DNA from: Seriola aureovittata
Taxonomy: Eukaryota; Chordata; Actinopteri; Carangiformes; Carangidae
DNA: 64,000 nt
NCBI RefSeq assembly: GCF_021018895.1
Contig: NC_079371.1
Coordinates: 7,088,501 to 7,152,500, forward strand
Direction: 5' to 3'
The position numbers and the translations under genes are program-made. This document shows, piece by piece, positions 27,607-39,381 of this stretch; within the stretch, counting starts at the first letter, position 1, and each line of letters starts with the position of its first letter. A model generated the notes under the pieces. That model did not search any database. It was not told the DNA's origin and saw only the letters and a program-made list of their open reading frames with translations.

Positions 27607-29246
27607 TGAGGTGGTGGTTCAATGCATGCATTTTAGTGGCAGGCATAGCACCAGCTGTCTTTTATGTGATTGGGGACTTACAACTATACTGTATATATCT
27701 GTCCCCGTGATTGCCAAGGATAAACCTATTGCTGCTAACAAGCGTGGAATCAAGCTGCCAGAAAGAGAAAAAGTCATTTACCCCTCCTCTTGTCCTCATC
27801 TCTCAGCAAACCTTGACATTTTCCAGCACAGAAATGTGAAGTATTTCTTAAGCCCTTTCATGCCTCAGTAGACAAACTGGATCAACCTATCGGTTAACCT
27901 TCACAAGAAGAAGAGATAATACTTGAGCGAATTTCTTAAAAATAAAACACAAGCATGGTTGTCTTTTCCTTGTTTGACAACCTTTCATGCGTCACTCTTT
28001 TTAGCTGTTTGCTTAGGCACACTTGCATATTTAATTTTTTCAAAAGTGATGGTTACCCTGAGAAAGAAGTTTATAACCTAAATAAATTAATTAGTGTCTT
28101 TAGTCTGACTACTTCACAAAATGCAACCCTGTCAAATATGCTGCGAAGAAGGACAGTCACTGCACAGACAAAACACAAAACATTATTTTCTGTAGCAACC
28201 AAGTAGCCTTAGTTTACTGCACCATTGTGGTTTTAAGTTTTGCTGAACTTTATTTAATTTTCATATACACTCCTACAGTGTAGCATGTGATGTGGATATG
28301 GTTGTTTATGAATTGTTCAAAGGCCTTGTTTTCCTGCTGCTTCTTCCAGTCTTCCAGTGCCTCAACACTCTCTCTGTGAAAGCACAGGGGTGAAACTGAT
28401 ATTGATATTTTCATGTAACTCTCACTGCGACGGCCCACAAACATATTTCGTAATATCTTCTTTAAAGGTGACCAGCAGTACAGGTGCACACCTTAAAAGC
28501 CTCTTTCACTATACTCTGGAGTCCCTCTCTGGGCTTGGTCCCATGTAGCCTGGTGCTGGGAGAGGTAATAGAGACCGCAGGGACATCAGTAATCCTACCA
28601 GCTGTCCAAAGAACAGCTTTAGCTTCAAATCTCTGTTCTTCATCCCCTCACAGTGACACAAGCCCAGCTTCTGCGTTGTCTCCTGAATGCTTAAGGTGGA
28701 CAGCATGCCGGAGTCTTAACGGACGCCAGGGGCAGCCATTTGGACCATCAGCTTGTGCCTTCCCACCAGCGCTCAAGCGCATTGGGTCACAACGAGCTGC
28801 CTTGGCACAACCAGAGAATGGCTTCCTAGAACTGATTGGCTGTCAGGCTCAATCCATTCACTGCCCCCAGGAGCGTGTCTCCATGACCAATTTAAGAGGC
28901 AGAGGCAGAGTCAGAGCCTTCCCACACTCCCTGCTTCTGAGAAAGAGAACAACAGTCATGTGAAGATGTGGGCAGATTAAATATACTTGTTAAAAGGCTG
29001 TACCAAGCCCCATATCATTGACAATGCTCAGAGTTATTGATTTGAGGGATCTTTTACTTACTCAACATTGTTGTATTTTCTCTTTTACTTTCATTTTTTG
29101 TGCTATGTTGGTGTAAGGCAAATGTGTGACCTGGGAGCATCTCCTCTCATAAATAAAAAGCCTTAGTGTATAAGGTAAAATATTGGCTGTGCTAAATTAT
29201 GTGGATACTTCCAGTTTGAATTAGACATTTAGTAAATCTCACAAAC

Positions 29247-29266
29247 ACTACATTTCCCAAGATGCA
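29247..29266 (+). promoter_or_regulatory. ZNF143/STAF-like motif
   Basis: ACTACATTTCCCAAGATGCA closely follows the vertebrate ZNF143/THAP11 element remembered as ACTACAATTCCCAGAATGC. In fish such motifs also occur within dispersed repeats. No promoter is evident nearby. Confidence 0.35.
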
Positions 29267-30434
29267 TATTTATTTTTATTCATAAAATGACCCACAAAGA
29301 GATTCCTAATAACAGCCATAAACTGGAAATTAAGCATGTATAATCATGATACCCTGGACAATACTGCTCTGATCCTCCACATTTGGTAGAAACGTACTAT
29401 TTCCATAGAAAGCATTAATCGTCTGTAGGAGTCCTTCCCCTCTCCTCTTGGACTAGAAACAGGGAAAAGGGTCACTAAGGGAGAGCTGTGTTGTCTCAAT
29501 TAGAAGAGGAGGCGTTTTTCTCACTGGGCCCTGCTCCAGGCCCAGCTGTGTACCTTCCTCCGTGGGCTGAGCCTCTCCCTGCATACTGAAAGCATTACTG
29601 GCCACAGGTCAGAGTGTCACTCTGCAGGACTTATCCTGCTCCCTATACACACACCTTTTATTGATAGAGCTTGGTTAACCAGAACCAGATGGTTTCGATG
29701 GGAAGACAGAAAACTAGTTAACTTAAAAACTCACATTCATGACCAGTTGGACGAGTGCATACATGTTTTATTTTTGGAGTGTGTGCATGCATTCATACTT
29801 ACCACACTATTCACAGTTTCCATCATCATTATCATTATCAGCCACTTCTACCACTCCTTGTTGTCATTAGGCATGATGATGATTGCATGGTTGAGAGCTC
29901 CATCTCTCCCCTCACCTTGAGCCAAGAAGTATTTCTTCAATGTTCCTGCTATGACAAGGTTAGATACTGACAAAGGAAAAAAAACAAAACAATAACACAA
30001 CTAACTTGAGGTTGTATTTTGTTGCTTTGAGAGGTATCCAAGTATTTTGTTTAAACATAAAAAAAACCAAAAACTTATCCACATACTAAGTGGCACTTAT
30101 CTTGTTACCTGTGTTATGCCTCATTCACACTGAATTTGTTGATTTTTTTTTGGTATCCTGTTTTAGCATATACAGTCATTTCATGTTTTTAAGCTGAAAG
30201 TGAGAAAAATGATTTCAATTATCAAAGTGCGAGTGAAAGCATGTTTTTTGAGATACAAGATATCAAGAATAGTGGATGGAGAGGTGTGTATCCACACAGC
30301 AAATTGGCAAATTGACCTCTGTTTAGCCTTAGTCAACTGGAGAAATGAGTCACTGCTGGATTTCACTCGTGTCATATGGTACATTCATATGTATATATGT
30401 CTGTATGTAGCCATACCAAGGCTAGCTAGTCTCT

Positions 30435-30474
30435 CAGTGGATTTGGAAAGTATTCAGACCCCTTCACTTAGTTG
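30435..30474 (+). mobile_element. Solitary Tc1-like transposon terminus
   Basis: CAGTGGATTTGGAAAGTATT is followed by CAGACCCCTTCACTT. This matches the outer terminal repeat of fish Tc1 elements (cagtgcattcggaaagtattcagaccccttgactt). Neither the partner terminus nor a transposase was found within several kilobases, so this is a relic end. A TA9 tract follows at 30510-30528. Confidence 0.7.
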
Positions 30475-33400
30475 TGCAAAAATAAAAAAAAAATAAAAAT
30501 GTTTCTTGGTATATATATATATATATATGATGCATGTGTGTAACATAAAACACTTGTGTGGAATTGGTATTTCTGTGGGTAAGGCATGTCTGAGGCCAGT
30601 GATTCTTCCTCAGAATCCATCTCCTTCAGACAGGCTGGCAGCTCTCTAGCAGCTCAATCCTCAGTGTGAGTCCCTGAGATGGAGGACAGGGCACATGTTT
30701 GCAGGCAGATTGCACATTTGAGGGAATAAATTGCCTCGTAGAGGACCAGACTCCACATTGTCTGTTCCACTCTGTGTTCCTTTGCCTTTAAATATGTTTG
30801 TTGAAGACCTGTCATCTGCAGTTTCTTTTATTTCTTTTCAAGGCCCACTCATTTATGGTGTCTGGTGGCGGGGCTCAGCCGGATGGTCTGAGTCCGGAAG
30901 TGAACATGTGGTAGTGTTTAGCTTTGTACTGCCCTGGGTTTTATGGACGTCTTGAGGGAGATATCTCATGGAAAGCAACCAGGATAGTGATTCTGGGCCA
31001 GCAAACAGACTGAATGTCCAAGTGTTGGAGAACTCTTTTTATCACAGAGCCTCTCAAGGGTATACCTCAGTCCAAGCCCCACAGAGGAGGCTTAACATAG
31101 TTGCCAAGTCATCTTTAATAAGCCAAATCTGTTTTTGCTCAAACATTCATGTATTTTTTCAATGGGACCACTATCAATTTGGTGACTCCTTTTGGCACGG
31201 AGGAAGCTTTAACTCCCCCTCAGTTAATGGAATGTGTACCAGTTAAAGTCACCAGAGACTTCTTTTCATGTGTTTATTTTGGCTCCAGTGAATCTTTCAT
31301 GTGTTTTGTTAAAACATGATTTAGAAACACTTCCTCCTTGACATGCTCCTCAAAGCTATTCACCCTTGAAAGTTAATATATTACAAAAAAAATCATTGTG
31401 AAATACTATTTATAATTCATTGTTGTATTTCTCCTCTCAAGCTTTCATGGCCAATCTCAAGTCAAAAGCATTTGACCCTATTATTTCCCTGAGAAGACCA
31501 TCTGGCCAAAGAATCAGCTATGCAGAGGTTGGGCTCTGCATAAGACAGTGGGTGCAAAGCTTAGAGGTTGTTGTTCATTTTTCAACAGCTTTCTTCCCGT
31601 CTTTGATGGACTGAGTTAGCCTGGATAAAAACACACTACTGTCCCAGCCCCTCACCTTATTCCATTCAACAATTAACAAACAATTGTGCTGCTGGTATTA
31701 GCTTGTAATTAAGAAGTAAGAAGCTATGTAATACTCTCACAACCTGTCACAGAAATAATGTATTTCTATGTGATGTAACTTTATGTCATAATTGTATACA
31801 GTTGCTTCAAGGAAACCAGCGAGATACTAGAAAACCCTCCCCCACTGTACCCATCACAAATGGTTCATCACTGTGTGATTGCTTGGAAGATTTAATTAGC
31901 AAATAAAAATTTGTCCAAGAAAGATGCCATTGTTGTCAGAGTATTACATTTTAGCCACTGGGCAACTAGTAAAACACGTTTAAAAACTGGCAAGGATTTG
32001 GATCAGCTGTTGTGGACCTACACTGTTGAACAGGTTAGGTTTTCTGGCAGAAAAAAAAGTAGATGGACATACATTTGCAAAAAACAACACAAAAACTTTC
32101 ATCAAAATTGAACTGCCCAAAGTCTTATGCCATGTTGAGAATGTAATTTATTGTAATAAACTTACAAGTCCTGTGTTTTGGAGACATTTACAAAACTTGC
32201 TTTATTGTTTTGACGAGCCATCTGGTTGAAATGTGTCACCTATAGTCATCCTCGCCACATACCTGGAACTCTGACTTGTGTGGCATCACGAATGTGTGCA
32301 AGCCCTCCAGGGCCAATCAGTCCACATGCAGTGCTCAGAGGAAACATGTGACATGTGGCATAATTGAGTCAGCCAGCCAATTCTGTAGAAAAAAAATAAG
32401 CCAACTGATGCCACTACTCAGTGCTCAGCGGGAGAGCTCTAAGCTGTATAGGATGGTATCAGAAAGGGGAATGTGCCTGTTTCAGATTATTAAAGGCACT
32501 GTTTTTCTCTTTAATTTGAGATAGCGTGGGGCCCTGGGGTAAGGGCAAAGACAGCTGAGGCACTGACGAATGGGCCCAGAGCACCCTGCTGAGAGTGTAA
32601 CGTACCTAGGTGAAACATTCAAGTGGCAGTAGAGAAAAGAGAATGGAGGTTTAAGAGAACAATTTAGAACCAAAAGCAGCCAAATTCCCCCTCTCAGTTT
32701 AATTTGCCCTCTGTCTGTGAGCCGTTCTGTCAGGGGGATCATTGTTTCCTCATGTTTTATTTTTGCTGGCTCTCCAGTTTCTTTGTCCAGGGCCCTTGCC
32801 ACATAAGAAATCCGTCATGATTTCTTGGGTCTTACTGGTTACTGAGTCAGGATATTGTGGATGTAATGTTGTTGTCATTGGATTTATTTATAAGGTGATA
32901 AATATTTATTTTGTGTCTGTCTTATTTGGTACACTACGTGGAATTCTGATGCTGACATTGAAACATGAAAATACATAAATTTGCCAGTCTTGTAAAATCA
33001 AAGGCATCATGGTACCTGAAAATAACACACGTGGTGAAACAAACCAAGTCGAGTGTGTGGGACTCCATTATCTCAGTCAAACACTGAGCAAGGGGTTGTA
33101 TGTATCATCAGTACATCTACATTATTTCTTACCTGAACTTAACATTAATTGGCGAGCAACTCCCAAGGCTTCTGTTAACAAAAATAAAAGTTAAAACCTT
33201 TGGCCAATGTGCAACTCTGAGTTCCACTGAGTCTGAAGGTAAATCAGCTGTAAGCTTCTATACGAACATCCTCAGATGTTGACAGAAAATCGAACCATAA
33301 CACTGTACGTCAGACTGGTATATTCTTACATGCTTTTAGCCCTACTTAATACAGTAAACAACAGCATCCCTGATGTCATGTGTTGACAGCAAGCACTGGA

Positions 33401-34861
33401 ATTAGGCAGGTGCCTTCAGCATTGCTTCTTCTGGCTGCCCAGGAGATGTTGCCTCTTTGATTGTTTCTTCAAATATGCAAGCCAGCGCTATGGGAACAGA
33501 TTGTTTGTTCTACATATCCTAGGAGACTCCCACCTTGGGTTTAAACAGAGCAGTTGTGATGATTAGCAAAAAAGTGTGCTGCCTCTTCTATAAGCCACCA
33601 GGAGGAGAGGGAAGGGTCTAAGGATTTTTTTTTTCTCACTTTGCTGCTTCTTTATTGTAAAAAAAAAAAAAAAAAAAAAAACATCACCTCTTCCCCATTC
33701 TTCTATCTCACTGACCCCTCCTCAGTACCAGTTTAAAAATGTTGACCTTTCATTCTGTACATGGACACCTTTGTTTTTAGACAAACTTGATGTTATTGAA
33801 ATGTAAATTAAGAGTAATATATTCTGACATGTGGCGCTTCCCCATAATGCGGACTTAATAATGTCTCCATTATGAAAACAAAGGTCTCTTCATTCTCTGG
33901 ACCAATTTGTCTGTTGCGTTCAGTCACGTAACAGAGACTTAATGCCATTTTCTGCGATTGTGGGGGGTAACACAATTATCTCCTTGGCCCGAGCAAGTTG
34001 ACAGACAGGGCCTAAGGGAAGGAACTGTGCTTATCAAGCATCTACCCACTGTCACTATGACAGAAATGTTGGCACACACAAACAAAGTCATTACACTGCT
34101 GTGCTCTGATGCTGCATTTGATGGTATTGCACATTATGTAATTCCACATAATGTTCAAGGGGGTTGTCATCAATCACATCCCCCTTTCAACAACTTCATT
34201 TTAAACCACATATGTAAAGGTCTTAGGAATGAATGAAAACAATAAATCGTGCCATTTACAGTAATTTTAACAATGTGGTATGTCAGAAAAAACTCTGACA
34301 TAATACCTACACATTTTTCCCATAGAAGGTTTATCTATTTAGAACAACATCTTGTTCAAGACACAGGGTGTGATACATTGTATTTAGTGTATTTTCAAAT
34401 TATTGTACTCATTGTAGGACACATCATAAAGTTGATCATTTAAATTGCCTACCAGTTATTTCACCAGTAGTAACTCAACTAGTAGCTGTTTTGTTTTTGC
34501 CTTTTATTAAGAGAAGAGTGCTAAGTAAGCAAAATGCTGAAGTTTGCTGATATGGAAGCTATGGTTTTTAATTGGATTATGCCATCTGTTGCCATCTGAC
34601 GCATCTTGGCCTGTCGGCTCATGTTTTAATATGCATAAATGCATTTGCATTCTAATGTATCTAAATGATTTATTTCACTTTGTTGTATGAAAAGTTCAAA
34701 AAATATTTTTGAATGTTATTTAATTTTTGCTTGTTTACGGTGCTGCAAACAGGCAGTGTAACAATTTGATTAAATAGCACACTGTATATTCTTGTTAAAT
34801 TGCATATAATTTCCAAACTGTGAACATAGTAATTCTGAAAATACTGTTTTTTACCCTGCAG
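30475..34861. other. Non-coding stretch immediately upstream of the first recognised exon
   Basis: No exon was recognised. It contains a TA microsatellite (30510-30528) and an A23 run (33659-33681). The last 30 bases before 34862 form a usable acceptor (..tgttttttaccctgcag). Frames at 31420-31614 and 33958-34236 have no known domain. Confidence 0.6.
33659..33681. repeat. Poly-A run (23 A)
   Basis: Twenty-three consecutive A after tttattgt, followed by catcacc. No retroelement body is recognised upstream. Confidence 0.9.
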
Positions 34862-34963
34862 TGAAAAAAGACGTGAAAGATGAGACTGACGACAGAATGC
34901 AACAATTCAAGAAAAAGGCAAAGGAGCTTCGAATCTTGGATGCTAAGACAGCACAGAATCTTT
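34862..34963 (+). CDS. diaph2: Diaphanous-related formin, FH2 coding exon a (linker to start of knob)
   Basis: Internal exon of a formin that nucleates and elongates unbranched actin filaments through a dimeric FH2 domain in the cytoplasm, normally under Rho GTPase control. The exon is 102 nt with acceptor ..ttaccctgcag and donor gtaagt. It starts with the last two bases of a split codon and ends with the first base of the next, so 33 whole codons are read. The peptide is very charged at its start (KKDVKDETDDRMQQFKKK) and then gives AKELRILDAKTAQNL, which is the linker running into the FH2 knob. RILD followed by KTAQNL is closest to the DIAPH2 form I remember. DIAPH1 and DIAPH3 carry KV or KF there. 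The T at the end joins the CA of the next exon to give the serine of SIFLGSF. The preceding exon, expected to encode the FH2 lasso with its invariant tryptophan, was not found upstream. Confidence 0.9.
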
Positions 34964-35752
34964 GTAAGTATATACAGTTTTTTTTTTATAGCACATAACC
35001 ACATGTATAACATGTTTAACACCATTAGTTCATGAAGTAGTATACTCTTTTTAACATGACCTTTTATGTCAGAAATGTCAGTGTTATTTGCCATGACACT
35101 CCAGGCGTTTCATTCCAGCATGAACAGATCAACAAAGCTGTTTGTGAGAAAGAAATGGTAGAACGTCCTTAACGTTGATAGTATTTTACTTAGCCCTTTG
35201 GGGAAATGTTTTCTTGGCAGTTTTTTAGCGGTTGTCACAAGTGCATATAAACTGTGTCCAAGCTCCCTGTCTGTAATCATGTGTAAAGCAAATTCCTATC
35301 AGAGGTAAACACCAAAGCTACATGTAGGGGGTTTGAACCCCCAGAGGCCTAAGTGGAATAAATGTGTAGTTAGAAAGGTTTTTTGTTTCGGGGCTAATTT
35401 CAGGTTGCAAGCAAATGCTCTAAAAAATCATTCAGTCTCAGAATTTCACTAACAGCTGAACCGTTGCACCTTCTCTCTTCTGTATGAATCCGCTTGATCC
35501 TAAATCCATAAAATGCGTGTATGAATTCAAAACATAAAAACTGAGCAACTGCTGGTAGTGTTGTGTTGATTGGTGGGTAGAGTATTTCTTATTGTTTTCC
35601 CAACTCTTTGGGATTTCATCTGCAGCCTTGATATCCCTTACCTCAGTGATTCAGTGGATGATGACACCTCATGAAATATGCATGTCAAATGCTAGATACC
35701 GGGTCATCCTCCTTGCAACCCCCACTCCACCCCTGTGTTTATCCATGTCTTT

Positions 35753-35801
35753 CATACCCCTCTCCTTTCTAGGACAAGGAGAGGGGTATGCAGTGGCATA
35801 C
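35753..35801 (+). other. Perfect 15-bp hairpin overlapping a second small hairpin
   Basis: The left arm CATACCCCTCTCCTT (35753-35767) is exactly complementary to 35776-35790 across an 8-base loop (TCTAGGAC). The end of the right arm also pairs downstream: GTATGC (35786-35791) with GCATAC (35796-35801) around AGTG. The two foldings compete for 35786-35790. Both lie in the sense strand of a formin intron. Confidence 0.6.
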
Positions 35802-36061
35802 TGTAGACTGGGATGAGTATATTTATAGGTGAATAAATTCCTGTACAATGTGGGTGAGGATTGGAAGCAAACCAAGATGTCAAAATAAGCTGAGGGATAC
35901 ATGTACATCAACAATTTGTGCCTCACAACCAATTCCCTTCCTGTGTGCTGGTGATAGCTTCCATGAACAGAGGCCAGATGAATGAGATCATCAGACAAAA
36001 TTTTGGGGTCTGATGTTAAGAAAGGCCATGTGGCATGAAGAGAGGATGACACATAGAAGCA

Positions 36062-36207
<146 letters not shown>

Positions 36208-36768
36208 TTTGCACATGCGAGCATGTGTGCGCATTTGCAAATGTGCCAGTTTGCACATGTCATTGCACTTGTGTACAGGCTGTGACAATGTTGATAGGTG
36301 TCACTGCCGTCTTTGATTACAGCTCGAGCAGATGGGCTTTGGATTTTGCAGGAAGCACAAATAAGTGCAGGAAATCTCACTTCCAGAATGGCACTGGGTG
36401 GGAGGCATGTGGTCGTACACAGTTTCCCCCGAGTCGCCTTGACACATACTACAGAATCATAGATCATATTCACTGCTTGCCTCGGAACCCTCTAAGCTCC
36501 CTTTTCAATTTTGATGTGTGGTAGTGTTGAAGGTTCATTGACTGGGATGGGTAGAGGGACAAAATGAATGATTGTGATATCAGTGCCACTTTATGTTTTC
36601 TGGTATAATGATAATGCATACCACTGTCTGATAAATTGCGTCTACGCACCTACTTACCTATCTGTCTGTCTCTCTTTCTGTCTAGAAATAAGCTGCAGGT
36701 TAGCATTTGACTTGTGGCTAAGACCTGAATAAAGAGAATTACAGTTGCTGACATGAGATAAGATATGA

Positions 36769-36830
36769 GCTTAGACTACTTTTTGTAGTGAATAAAAGAA
36801 ATCCATTTAGACTCCGATCCTGCTTTGAGG
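36769..36830 (+). repeat. Direct repeat, copy 1
   Basis: A 62-bp segment containing GTGAATAAAAGAAATCCATT recurs at 37824-37886 with only a few substitutions. Weaker similarity extends past both edges (about 36728-36850). Confidence 0.7.
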
Positions 36831-37823
36831 CTTATCGCATGACCCTCGTCACTTGGTTGTTAAAGCAAAGGTTGGAAACAACATTAGACCAAAATTTTAG
36901 ACCGTTTTCTTTGTATTAGTAACATCACATTGTAAGTGAAAGGAACCTGAAGAGCAAGTAGTCTGAGTAAAATGAACACGTTTAGACTCTTTAAACTGAT
37001 GAAAATTCTGGCATCTAGGACTTTCAATCTGAGAGACAGGACATGACCCAGGTTAAATTATTTGATCCACATCATAGAGAAGCATAAAGCTGGGTACAGC
37101 AACAAGAGCCAAGTACTTAATGACTAGCCATTTTTCCATTATATAATTAAATTCAAGTGAACTATTGTATTGAGTGCGGACCCCAAACCAAAAGAAACTA
37201 CAACTGTTAAAAATAGACTTTATTGAAAAGCAATCAGGAAATCTAGAGCTCAGGGTTTGAGTGATATAATAGAAACTGAGGCCAGATAGGAAATTTTCTT
37301 TATTAAAAAACAATCACTTTGACGTCGTGTAAGCTTAAAATGTTTAAAAATCAATGAGTTAAGAAAATGATACTTCATGAGAAGTTAAGCTCGAAGTATG
37401 CCCTGTGAAATAAAACTTCACCCAAAGTTGCAAGATCTTTAAAACGTGAAGAGTATGAGCCAGTATAAAAAAAGAGAAAAGTTAACTTTCTTTTAAGTTT
37501 GACAGAAATTTGCTTAGAATATGTTAATGTCAGTTCATAGTTCATGTAAAAATGAATATAATACAAATGATTGCTGACAAAGGCAAACTTAAACAAGCTT
37601 TTGCAAGTGTTGGCAGGTCTTTGTAAAGGCTCACACTACTAGCTAATTTTACTTCCCAATGCACGCATGTAAACTCTAAATAACTGTTTTTTAAAACAAT
37701 TTCCATAACCAGAGTGTCACGTATCCCACTCATTCTTCTTTTGACTACAGTTAAAAAAAAGTATCTTTCTCGCCACAATCACTAAATAAAGAAACAATTT
37801 AAGAAATACAAAACAGTAAATAA

Positions 37824-37886
37824 GCACAGACTACTTTTTTACAGTGAATAAAAGAAATCCATTTAGACTAGGATCCTACTTTGAGG
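37824..37886 (+). repeat. Direct repeat, copy 2
   Basis: Partner of 36769-36830, 1.05 kb downstream in the same orientation. The shared core is GACTACTTTTT..AGTGAATAAAAGAAATCCATTTAGACT..GATCCT.CTTTGAGG, dots marking differences. The family is unknown. Confidence 0.7.
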
Positions 37887-38986
37887 AACCGTGACTCTAG
37901 TCAGACAATCTTCTGTTGTCTGCCCTAACATACAACTCTAGCAATCAAAAATAAAAAAGGATAGCCCAGTTCACTGGAGCAACATATAAGAACTGATCCT
38001 GGCAGGTGGATGTTTTTTTTGTTTTGTTTTGCCAAAGTAAGGAGAACCTTGTATCCAGCTGTTGGTTTCATATGCGGAGGATATATAAGGTATATTGAAG
38101 AGACAATAATAAATGTAAGGTTTAAAGACAACAAACAAGTACAAGTATAATGTCATGCTAATGAGCAAAAAAATTACATAAATGCAGATTACCAATAGAA
38201 TATGTTAATATATGTTATATGGTATAAACTTTCCTTTCGTTTCAGTTCTGAGTCTCTGTCAACAAAACCTGACACAGTTTTGTTCAGTGCATAAAAAATA
38301 CATTATAACAAATCAAAAGCAATAGTAATGACATGACATGAGCTGTGTAGTAAGTAAATGCAGTAAATAGACTGTGTAACATAAGTTAAGAAAAAAAAAA
38401 AAAAGGATGCACTACCTCTTCTTTTGTTGCATGTTAAATGCAGACATCAGGTCCCATTGCTGCAGCAGTATAGCAGCTGTTGAGTAACTCTCCTCCAACT
38501 CATTACCAAACCTCCACCTGTGACTTCCACCTGGATACACCATCAGCTCCAATTTCCACTGTAGGCACCCCACCTGGAGAGTAAAACACCCACTAGGCTG
38601 TTCCCTAAGGCAAATTCACAGTGCTTCTTTGTATCCACCCAAACACAACCATGTAGCTTTCAGATGACAACATTACCACTACCATGTACAAGTAGTACAT
38701 TATTATTATTACTATTATTATTATGGTTAAGTTGTTGTTGCTCACTTTTTATTAAGAGTCAAGCAGACATGGTTTTACTTTGGCACCTTTTACTGGTAAA
38801 TCTTGATGTTTTCCTTCCCAATTTTTGTCAGGGTGACACAAACTATCCTGTTGAGGGGCAGAAAGTGTATTAGTTTTTCCAAGTGACAAGTTAGGTCTGT
38901 GGTCATTTTGTCTGAGGAGCGATGAGTGCTGAAATGTCTCTTTGAACCCCACAGTCTAATAAAAAAAAAAAAAGGAAAGGAAATGA

Positions 38987-39133
<147 letters not shown>

Positions 39134-39150
39134 TAGATTTTTTCACTGTC

Positions 39151-39174
39151 TCACACATACACACAAACACACAC
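39151..39174 (+). promoter_or_regulatory. AC-rich element 45 nt after the 5' splice site
   Basis: The AC-rich run ACACACAAACACACAC (39159-39174) is the exact reverse complement of 53896-53911 within the GT tract before the 3' splice site of the same intron. CA repeats also bind hnRNP L, an alternative explanation. A role in splicing is an inference. Confidence 0.45.
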
Positions 39175-39369
39175 TTATTTTTATCCTCTGAAAACTGCGG
39201 GTGTGTGAGAGGGAGTGAGTTTTTCTACATGTTTTTCTACATGTTCAAGTGAGAAGACAACTTTAAAATTTTCAGTGTCTGGCAGCTAGCTTGGTGACCC
39301 CATTTTAAGCTTGGTATGGTCTGTTTTTGGCACAAGTCAGTCTCCTCATTCTCATGTGCACCATAGAGA

Positions 39370-39381
39370 CCCCCCCCCCCC
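39370..39381. repeat. Poly-C run (12 C)
   Basis: Twelve consecutive C between tagaga and attcatcc. Confidence 0.9.

Larger units (their letters stand above)
12650..30434. other. Non-coding stretch with scattered repeats
   Basis: No exon was recognised. Contents listed separately are two degenerate interspersed repeats (13118-13290, 14608-14887), a poly-A run, CA and GT microsatellites, a perfect palindrome (16689-16710) and a ZNF143-like site (29247-29266). A 159-codon frame at 28484-28963 has no recognisable domain or splice context. The remainder is unremarkable AT-rich DNA. Confidence 0.5.

Noticed and set aside
30200..30496. 98-codon frame containing VNWRNESLLDF, considered as the missing lasso exon
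   Set aside because: No similarity to the lasso beyond NW, no acceptor/donor pair in the required phase, and it runs into a Tc1 terminus.
34795..35094. 99-codon minus-strand frame
   Set aside because: Antisense shadow of formin exon a, which is supported by splice sites and family match on the plus strand.
35327..35342. GGGGGTTTGAACCCCC, resembling a tRNA T-arm or B box
   Set aside because: The loop is one base short, the B box has a mismatch at an invariant C, and no D-arm or acceptor stem can be formed upstream.
36650..36684. Strong-looking acceptor (..ctctctttctgtctag) inside intron a-b
   Set aside because: The following sequence hits a stop in the required phase (aaataa) and exons a and b join perfectly without it.
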